The translations under genes and the position numbers were made by a program. Under the pieces are notes generated by a model. That model saw only the letters and a list, made by a program, of their open reading frames with translations. It was not told where the DNA came from and ran no database searches. A DNA stretch of 64,000 nt from Mesorhabditis belari. Lineage: Eukaryota; Nematoda; Chromadorea; Rhabditida; Rhabditidae. Below, one piece after another: positions 57,001 to 64,000 of the stretch (its first letter is position 1; each line of letters starts with the position of its first letter). The DNA lies in the NCBI GenBank assembly GCA_958450365.1, contig CAUEEP010000178.1, positions 1-64,000 on the forward strand, read 5' to 3'.

Positions 57001-59724
57001 TAGATTCTTAGGATTTCGACTATTTAGAAAAACCTAAAGGTTCCCTCTATCGCAAGTACGATAATCGTTTTTCAAACAAATCCATGGCCAACCGGCCAAG
57101 AACCTTGTATCTTAGTCGAGAGTTCAAGGGTTCAATCCCGCCGACTAGATTATTGGTTCTTTCTCCCATACAGCGTGCGGCGAAAGTTCTTTTCTTTTAA
57201 ATTATCTTTAATTGAATTCTTTCTGATTGTCATGATAGTGTTTATAGCCCAAAGATAGCCAATTTTCCACAGAATTGAAATCTTATTACCTTTTTGAAAT
57301 AGCTCCTTTAAATTTTGAGTTATCACAATTTGCGTGCTCTGTGGTCGCACCAGCTACCAGTATAAGAAAATCAGTAAAACTTAGAACTCAGACGGTGAGG
57401 ACCACCAAAAAAAATTATCTCAGTTTCAAACTGGAAATACAACAACAGTTTGCAATAAGTTTCAATTATAGAAATTTTTGCAATGAAAAAGCGCAATAAT
57501 ATGTGCGACCACAGATACTTTTTTCGAAGAGCATAGAATAGCGATAACTCAAAATGTAAGTAAGCTATTTAAAAACTGTAATAAGATTTGAATTCTGTAA
57601 AGGATTGGCTATCTTTTGGCTATAAACACTTGCCGTAATACCTGTGATAGTAGCGCGCCCCAGGGGGGAGGAATACAGTGCGTTGTAAAATGATAGGACC
57701 ACCCTCGATTTTTGCGCTTTTGATTTTAAATGACTAAAAATGCAAAATGATGCTTAAATTCGAATTTTATATACAAAAGTACGCCCAAATACCGTTTGCC
57801 AAATAATTTACTTTAAAAGGCAAAATTTTTTAAGCATTTCTTTATTGTAGAATCCTATCATTTTCCAACAGTTCTACACCTGTTGGAAAATGATAGGACC
57901 ACTACGTTTCTTTTTGTTTTTCTACCTGTAATAACCATGTTTTTTGCTTACTTTTTGATAAGTTTTATTTTTTAGGAAGATGGGGCGTGGAAAATCGTTT
58001 TCGCGGATCGAACAGATGAAAATTTTGATTTTGAAAGGAAGAAAGTTGTCGAATCGGAAGGAGAGCTCGCAGCAAGTTGTCTCAAATTTCTTGAAGGATC
58101 CTTTCAATTATGGCAAGAAAAAGTCTCCGGGATGTCATCGAAAGCTCACGGTCCGCGCTGAACGGCATATGGGACGTCTGTTGTCGAATTCGGTCGTGTC
58201 GCTACAGGACTTCAAGGCACAAGTTGGAGCTCCCGTCCACAAAAGCATTCTTTCTCGAGCCATCAAGTGTTACATCCGTTACGTCAAAAGAGCAGTCATG
58301 AAGAAAGCACCAAACTGAAGCCGTTACACAAAGAAAAAAAGAATGTCTTGGGCTCGGGATCACATCACCATCGATTGAAAAAAAGTAAACTTTTTACCTT
58401 GAGTTGTTAACTATTTTTTTCTTTGTAGGTCATCTTCAGCGACGAGAAAAAATTTAATTTGGATGGTCCCGACGGCAACAAGTACTATTGGCACGATTTG
58501 AGAAAAGATCCAATGCTTTGTGGGCGTCGAAACTTCGGAGGAGGATCGCTGATGATATGGGGCGCTTTCAGTGTGGATGACGTTCTTGATTTAGAATTTG
58601 TGACTTGTCGCATGCACTTGAACAATTACCAGGATGTCCTTACGGATCAACTACTTCCTTTCCTAGCACAAAATCGAGGGAAACACTATATTTTTCAACA
58701 GGATAATGCTTCAATTCATGTCAGCCAATCAAGCTTTTCTGGAACGTCACAACATCGATTTTCTCGAATGGCCTGCGTGCTCACCGGACTTAAACCCAAT
58801 GGAAAACTTATGGGGCATCCTCGTGAGGAATATTTATGCTAATGGAAAGACTTACGACACGATTTCGCAACCAAAAAAGCAATTTTGCAAGCTTGGGCGT
58901 CAATTCCACCACAAACGCTTCAAAACTTAGTGAACTCAATGAAAAGGCGATTACTCGACGTCATCGAGAAAAAGGGAGCATCTATTGATTATTAATGAAC
59001 TTTTCATTTGTTTTTCTTTTGTTTATTCTCAAATTTATTGTTATTTCTTATGTGGTCCTATCATTTCGCAACAGGTGTTAAACAAAGAAAGTGTTATAAT
59101 TTTGTTGCAATTTGTTCAGATAATGTTAAAAATGGGATAGATGCCTATTTTTGTATATATTTCTAGGATTTAAAAGCTATTTCGCGTTATTAAATTTCAT
59201 AGCCAAAAAAATGTAAAATTTAGGGGTGATCCTATCATTTTGTAACGCACCTTAGTAGCGCCCCTTAATTAAATATCCTAATGCCTATGAAAAATCTCAA
59301 GATATTTAGCTTTTTGCTTTTTAGCTTGCAACTACAACATTTTTATTCAATTCTCCTCGTTTTTACTGCTGTTTTAGCATTTCTTATTCGTTTTCGTTGA
59401 TAATTTTATTTTTTAGGGCTCGATGAGCGATAATAGTAACGCCGGCGCTACTATTAGAGGTATTATCTTATGAAAGAAAATCAACCAGGAAGCTTTTAGA
59501 GAAAATTCTAAAAAGTAGAGAACCGCATCCCGTATTTTTCTTCTTCTCTACATTTAGGGGTTAGGGGTTGAGCGCTAGGCGTTGTGCTTATGTATTGTTT
59601 GTACCGCATTATTTGTGTGAATAAATCTATTTAAAAAACCTTCGGTCCGTCGAAAACCTCGTATTGGTGCTGGTGGAAGATCTCCGTCAATCGAACCCCC
59701 ATCTTCTGATGAATGATCAGACAT
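54004..59724 (-). CDS. Unidentified basic protein, N-terminal 100 codons, 3+ exons
   Basis: Exons with matching phases: 59640-59724 (ATG 59724), 56329-56426, 54004-54120. The N-terminus is acidic (SDHSSEDGGSIDGD), then strongly basic (RGFRRTEGSFARLSTAIRRS; LRLPPRRITKQPEEEYRLHK) and ends RLNRQEK before a GTGAGT donor. No domain was recognised. The rest of the coding region was not found in 48287-54003. If the last donor is unused, the frame runs on about 24 codons to a stop, which would make a small protein of about 124 aa. A Tc3-like transposon and two foldback elements sit in its introns. Clean splice sites and charge pattern argue for a real gene; the function is unknown. Confidence 0.6.
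54812..54952 (+). repeat. tRNA-derived SINE-like repeat, copy B
   Basis: The tRNA-like head (GTGGCTCGTCGGTAGAGCC; box B GGGTTCGAATCCC) is followed by the tail GTTTTATATTCCCAG and CCCCAACTCATAAAA that is also in copy A (3226-3364). The anticodon arm is abnormal (no T at position 33), so it is not a working tRNA. Confidence 0.75.
55832..56196. repeat. Near-perfect palindrome with ~170-bp arms
   Basis: The two arms are almost identical reverse complements with about a 30-bp centre, so both strands give the same 82-codon open frame (55833-56081 plus; 55946-56194 minus). Arm landmarks: CTTATAAAATCGGTAACTTT against AAAGTTACCCATTTTATAAG. The right tip AGGATGACTGAAAAGTCC resembles the ends of the element at 30707-31297. 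The ORFs are a consequence of the palindrome. Confidence 0.9.
57083..57150 (+). repeat. Weak tRNA-like relic
   Basis: A box A-like TGGCCAACCGGCCAAG and a box B GGGTTCAATCCCGCC are spaced roughly as in a tRNA. Stems are poor. Lowest confidence of the tRNA-like set. Confidence 0.35.
57222..57640. repeat. Foldback element, ~130-bp arms
   Basis: GTGTTTATAGCCCAAAGATA at the left pairs with ATCTTTTGGCTATAAACAC at the right; further in, CTCTGTGGTCGCAC pairs with GTGCGACCACAGA. Loop about 110 bp. Confidence 0.8.
57676..59252 (+). mobile_element. Tc3-like transposon with TA flanks
   Basis: The ends CAGTGCGTTGTAAAATGATA and TATCATTTTGTAACGCAC are inverted repeats, flanked by TA (57674-57675; 59253-59254). 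A second inner copy of the tip is present in each arm (57880-57900 and 59055-59075). The first bases, CAGTGCGTT, are the same as those of the Tc1-like element at 6757. It sits in intron 1 of the unidentified basic-protein gene. Confidence 0.9.
57980..58995 (+). pseudogene. Tc3-like DD34E transposase, lightly damaged
   Basis: It begins at ATG 57980 with a Tc3-type N-terminal DNA-binding region, then an intron ending TTTCTTTGTAG before 58430. The catalytic part reads FSDEKKFNLDGPDG, YYWHDLRKDP, RRNFGGGSLMIWGAF, FQQDNASIH and WPACSPDLNPMENLW: both Asp residues and the Glu are present. A premature stop at 58316 and a frameshift just after DNASIH break it, and another frame change occurs near 58870 before the tail KGASIDY and stop at 58993. 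The closest family seen is C. elegans Tc3. Confidence 0.85.
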
Positions 59725-61157
59725 TTGGAGATTTAGAATACAGAGATTTTGAAGTAAATTGGTGGATTGTTATGAGCTAAAAAAATTGTATCAGCAACAG
59801 AAAATTTACAAACAAGTAACAAATGGTTCAGCTCTGAAAAAGGAAAGAAAAGAGTGCTGAGCTTATTTAGAGATCTAATGTGAAATAGAAATACACCTTT
59901 ATAGTGCACTGAATTCTTCATTTTCTCTTGTTAAACTAAACTCTTTCCGTGAGAAAACGAAGAGTTTAGTGCAATAGAAAAAGTGTGTTTAATTAGTTTT
60001 ACACAAAGTACACTTAAAATTAATCAGAGATTTGTGAATTGATTAAAAGTTTCATTGCTGAATGAATCATTTTCAAATCATTCGCAAAAATGAATAATTT
60101 TCAATCATTAAAGCTTTTCCTTATCTTACTTTACATCATTGCAAAAGATTCTAGACTTTCAACACAAAAGTTTAGCAGTTTTTCTGATTCACGAACATAT
60201 TTCATTGAATTTTGCGTCACGATTGACATTTTGGAGAATTTCAAAAGTTTTCAGCTCAATGTACTTTGTGCTCAACACTGGCTAAACACACCCCTTCTGG
60301 CGCACTTAATTCTTTATTTTTCTCAAAGCAACTACTTTGCATCTCAATAAAATTAGGAATCTAGTGCACTAGAAAGGGTGTGTTTCCATTTTCAAACACA
60401 AAATACATTTCAAAGAGCAAGTCAAGGATGAAATTTTGATAGAAAAGTTTGTCAAAAAGTTTAAAGTTCAAAATTTCAAAAAAAAGTTCCAAATAATGTA
60501 TCGAGTGTGCCAGAAGGGATGCGTTTACATAAAATACTTGAGCAAAAAGTACATCAAGCAATTGATTTGCCAAACCAAGGTTAAAACGAATACAGCAAGA
60601 AGCCAAAAAATGAAGTATACAGCCAAACTGAAAGATTGATAAGGAATCAAAGACTTTTTGGCTTTTGTCCCCTTCCTGCCAGAAGCTTCTGTTTTTATCA
60701 AGAATTTCTGAATGTTTGAACCAAGAATAAGAACCAAAAATGTCTGAAATTTATCCTAAAAGTCAAATGATTTCCCCCAAAAAAAGGCCTAAATTTAGCC
60801 AATAGCCGTACAAAGTTTCCCAATAGTTTGCTAAAAACGACCCAACAAAAATCAAAGACGAATCTCGTAAAGGGAAGAAAAATGAGAGAATGGATCACTT
60901 TTGATTGATCGGGGAAATGGCGGCGATTTTCGAGAAATACACACCGAAAAACGTGGATCCGGAAGATTTGTTGCTAAAGCTCTGGGATAATTTTTGAATA
61001 ATTCGCCAGGTTTGTTCTTCATTTTTTCCGTTTTTGCAACTCTTGGATAATTTGACGTTTTTGAGTACAAAATACTTAGTAGAAAGTTTCAAGAATGGTT
61101 TTCTTCAAATTTTTGATAAAACTTTCCATTTTGGGTTTCTTTTTCGTGCCTTTTTTG
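59725..61157. other. Spacer with dispersed GTGCACTAGAAAGGGTGTGT repeats
   Basis: No gene recognised. It contains at least three forward copies (59968, 60363, 60504) and one reverse copy (60258-60308) of a ~45-bp motif, GTGCACTAGAAAGGGTGTGT followed by CACAAAGTACA. Further relatives are near 61820 and 61887, past the U2-like gene. Confidence 0.6.
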
Positions 61158-61360
61158 TTCCCCCATCACTGGGGGTGTGCGCCGATCCCGCCTTAAGTGC
61201 AATAGCGGGCCGACACTGAACGGCGAGAAGCAAGCTTACTACAAACCGTACGAGGACCAAAAATTGGTTAATCTCGATGAGTTCAATAGAACTCGTACCG
61301 GAGACTAAGCCGATAAGAACAGTTACTACACATTGATCTTAGCCAGAGGCCAGAAGCGAT
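61158..61360 (-). ncRNA. U2 spliceosomal snRNA-like gene
   Basis: Read from 61360 on the minus strand it begins ATCGCTTCTGGCCTCTGGC, then TAAGATCAATGTGTAGTAAC and TGTTCTTATCGGC: the U2 5' domain with stem-loop I, the branch-site-pairing GTAGTA and stem IIa start. An Sm site-like AATTTTTGG is at about 61253-61261, and stem-loop IV is CCCGC-TATTGCACTTAAG-GCGGG, then a terminal CCCCCAGTGATGGGGG hairpin. U2 pairs with the intron branch site in the spliceosome. Differences from canonical U2 (one base shorter at CTTCTCGGCC, an extra T before GTGTAGTA, and A for T right after GTAGTA) mean it is a diverged functional copy or an early pseudogene. All structural parts are present. Confidence 0.85.
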
Positions 61361-62313
61361 AGGGAACGAGAGAAAGGGAGCGGTATCTATTGAGAAGGGA
61401 TGCCACATGGAGGGCGATTGTGTGCGCGCACAAAGAACACACAAAGAACAAAAATAGGAAATTCGATTTTGAAATGGATTCCCAGATGATTTTAATATAA
61501 AATAAATCTTAAACTTTGTGATTATTAAGTAAAAGAAAGTGAAGAATGCAAGCAGATTTATGTTTTACACAATATTTGTTTACTGAGCGCTGGTTATGAA
61601 ATTGGAAATGTAAAAGTAATGACTGACAATGAATAAACGATTGAGATGGAATAGAAAAACAATTGAAATGACAATGAGTAAACGATTCATGAATGAAATG
61701 GAACAGAGTTTTAGGTGAAAGCTGTGAATGCTAAATGAAAGCGAATGAATTATTCTTGAAAAATCTATTTGTTTTTAAAAGCATGGGTTTCAATGTTTGT
61801 TAAAATGTGTTTTTCTCAAAAACACACCTTTTCTGGGGCTTTTCTGTTAATTCGATATTGTTGAAACGAGAAAAATGAAAGAAATCAGTGCACAAGAAAG
61901 GGTGTGATTTGATTTTTTTTAAGCACAAAGTACACAAGGGATTTCAAAAAACAAAAAAAAAATTTTGAATTTCTTTTTAAACTTTCTAATCAGTTTAAGA
62001 TTTAGAATTGCATATTGTCAGAGATTTTGAAGAAATGCGAACTGGTTCTGTGATTAGAAGTTGAATGGAAGTCAAGATTCGAAGAGGAAAGGGGTAAAAT
62101 TTGAGGCCATTCTTTCCGATCATTCTTTTCCCTTGACCGCGCACTTTCTGTGTAATGTCACTTGTCACTTGCGCAATTTGAAATTCCCTCTTTCCTATCT
62201 CATTTTGAACAATTTCAAGTTCTCGTTTTACAATTCAAAATTGAAAGGAAGAAAGTGTGACATAATGAGCTAAAATGTAAAAATTGCAATATCAATTAGA
62301 AATTAGAAATTAT

Positions 62314-62830
62314 TAGGCTGTCCAGAAAGTCTTTTCATTTCTTTTCGTACTTCCGTTTAAAATCAACAAATGCACCGATGGAAAAACGGTTTATTTCATT
62401 AGAAAGACCAATTATTTTTCTGCCAAAATAACATTCAAACGGGTTTAAAGTGTCTTTTGCTTGAATTTTTTGTGATCATGAAGTCGGGGCAGTCAAAAAT
62501 GCGGCTCGATAATGCCGTTTAAACACTTTAGCTAAAGAAACCGATCTTGATGTCAATAGATAAAAATAGAGCACAAAAAGTTTGGTATATAGCTAAATTC
62601 AGGGAAATTTTCAGAGAAATCCATTCAGCCAATTTCTTCGTAAAGGCTTTTAAAGACTTTTACTAAAAAACACCTTTTCACTGTCGTTTTTGCTTGAAAG
62701 TCAACCCAAATTGACTGAAAAAGATGGGAAATTAAACAATGAACATTTTTTATTTAAAGCAAACCATCGGTTAATTGATGGATTTGTTATTTTTCAGCGA
62801 AAATATAAAAAGGAATGATAAGGTTTATGC
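62314..62830. mobile_element. ~520-bp non-autonomous mariner-tipped family, copy 4
   Basis: The left end TTAGGCTGTCCAGAAAGTCT is clear and the right end is decayed. The interior follows copy 2 (47158-47675) for most of its length, e.g. ATTTCATTAGAAAGACCAAT and AACATTCAAACGGGTTTAAA. Confidence 0.8.
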
Positions 62831-63292
62831 AAATTCATTTACTACCATCTTGTTCAATCCATTTTTTGACAACGATTTAAAAATTAAATAAATGTAAAAG
62901 AAAAACAAAAACTTTTTCGTCATTTCATTTTAGTTGACACATTTGTTTTGCTTATGATGGAAATTTGGGGGGAAAGAGAGTTTTGCATCATCGATTTTAG
63001 CATAAACATGAGTCGTTTCCTGGAAAATAGATGTAACACAGTCAGAGAAATTTTATCTTTCATTTTTTTTCATTTTTAAACTGAATCCTAGCAAATTTAT
63101 ACCCAAAATGATTACTATGAAAAGCTTTAATAGCTTTTCCAAATTTCGATAGAAGATTAGCATGTAAAGGCAATTTTTCTATACCCAAATAGGTTGTAAG
63201 TTTAAGAGCTCTGATCTCTGATTCCATTTAAAAGCTAAATTTCGATTTAAATTATTTATAATTTGGATCGAAAATTTTACATTTAAAAATAA

Positions 63293-63357
63293 AGCCTGAG
63301 CCTGAGCCTAAGCCTAAGCCTAAGCCTAAGCCTAAGCCTAAGCCTAAGCCCTAAGCC
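63293..63357 (-). repeat. Interstitial telomere-type repeat (TTAGGC)n
   Basis: Two CCTGAG units, seven perfect CCTAAG units, then CCCTAAGCC: read on the minus strand this is TTAGGC, the nematode telomere repeat. Flanking sequence is ordinary, so it is internal and not a chromosome end in this window. A 2.5-unit relative (TTAAGCCTAAGCCTAAGCTT) is at 21498. Confidence 0.95.
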
Positions 63358-63853
63358 ATAAAGAAAAGCAAACAATTCTTTGGGGAGAAATTTTGTCAAA
63401 AAAAAAAGGTCTTTGCAATTTTTTTTGCATCATTTAATCATCATTTAAAACAAAATGAAATAAATTTGTTAATAAAAATATGCAAATTGAAATTGGATTC
63501 AAATGGAAATTGATTTTTTTCAAATTCAACCCCCAAGGTTGAACATTTATTGATGGTGTGCAAAAAAGAAAAGGCTTTGTGTGGATGGGATAGTTTAGGG
63601 AGAATGGATCAAAGAGAAAGGAGAAACGACAAGGCAGTCTCATCCTTCTCCAATCATTCAGTCTTCTCATTGAATATCTTTCTTTTCTCTCCATTTTACT
63701 GAATATCTTTCCCCTTTTGTAAAGACCTTTCTTTTTGACTGTTTAAACACTTTCCCTCTTTGCTAAATCGTGCCCCTCGTCAGAGCACAGACGAAGAGAG
63801 AGAAAACACGCAAAAGTGCCACATTTCCTGTGTAATTGGTTGAAAGGGGATTT

Positions 63854-63859
63854 TTTATT
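63854..63859 (-). terminator. Poly(A) signal AATAAA of the right-edge gene
   Basis: AATAAA on the minus strand about 70 bases past the TGA at 63930, in keeping with the 3' end of the partial gene. Confidence 0.55.
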
Positions 63860-63929
63860 GAATACTACTTTAGTTTACATTTATCTTTAGCTTAACTATT
63901 TCAATTTTCATCAACAGAATCGTTTTACA

Positions 63930-64000
63930 TCATTCGTAGTCCATTTCGGTCAAATTTGCAGTGACGAGGTGTTCTTTGTGGCGCTTTCCAATTCGTTGCT
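63930..64000 (-). CDS. C-terminal end of an unidentified gene (partial at window edge)
   Basis: A minus-strand frame open from the window edge reads QRIGKRHKEHLVTANLTEMD, then YE and TGA at 63930. Only 22 codons are visible, so no family can be assigned. A poly(A) signal downstream supports a real 3' exon. The rest lies beyond 64000. Confidence 0.5.
   Translation of the reverse strand, partial: QRIGKRHKEHLVTANLTEMDYE

Larger units (their letters stand above)
61361..63929. other. Spacer between U2-like gene and the right-edge gene
   Basis: Immediately above 61360 lies the U2-like promoter region; no proximal element could be named. Further right are loosely repeated AATGAATAAACGATT units (61625-61700), a mariner-tipped copy (62314-62830) and the telomere-like tract (63293-63357). 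No exon was recognised. Confidence 0.5.

Overview
The window is nuclear DNA of a free-living-type (rhabditid-like) nematode. Evidence: A+T-rich sequence with many short introns ending in TTTCAG; an interstitial block of TTAGGC, the nematode telomere hexamer; several Tc1/Tc3/mariner transposons; and animal-specific multi-exon genes. No prokaryotic, viral or organellar signal was seen. Gene models were built by hand from splice sites, reading phase and remembered family motifs, so exon edges may be off by a few bases.

Layout. 240-8667 (-): a decayed SAM-domain sphingomyelin synthase-related gene. 11673-21816 (+): an 18-exon sphingosine-1-phosphate lyase-like gene, complete in frame, but apparently lacking the PLP-binding lysine. 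These two sphingolipid genes are divergent neighbours, one dead and one possibly a pseudoenzyme. 22100-26718 (-): a TMEM268-like membrane protein, convergent with the lyase. 26719-33698: gene-poor, repeat-rich. 33699-36102 (-): an MPDU1-like PQ-loop protein with a tRNA-Ala(AGC) gene nested antisense in an intron. 36862-38419 (-): a TLDc-only gene. 40084-48286 (-): a TBC1D24-like TBC+TLDc gene, whose 3' half is the probable source of the TLDc-only gene. 53550-53803: a duplicated piece of the MPDU1 gene with a second identical tRNA-Ala. 54004-59724 (-): the 5' part of an unidentified basic protein gene. 61158-61360 (-): a U2 snRNA-like gene. 63930-64000 (-): the last exon of a gene that continues past the window.

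Mobile DNA dominates introns and spacers. There are two full-length mariners in lyase introns (one with an uninterrupted 339-codon transposase), a dead Tc1-like element, a Tc3-like element with few lesions, four or five copies of a ~520-bp mariner-tipped non-autonomous family, at least sixteen foldback (inverted-repeat) elements, and a set of tRNA-like/SINE-like sequences. No CRISPR array, operon-like tight gene cluster or phage feature was found.
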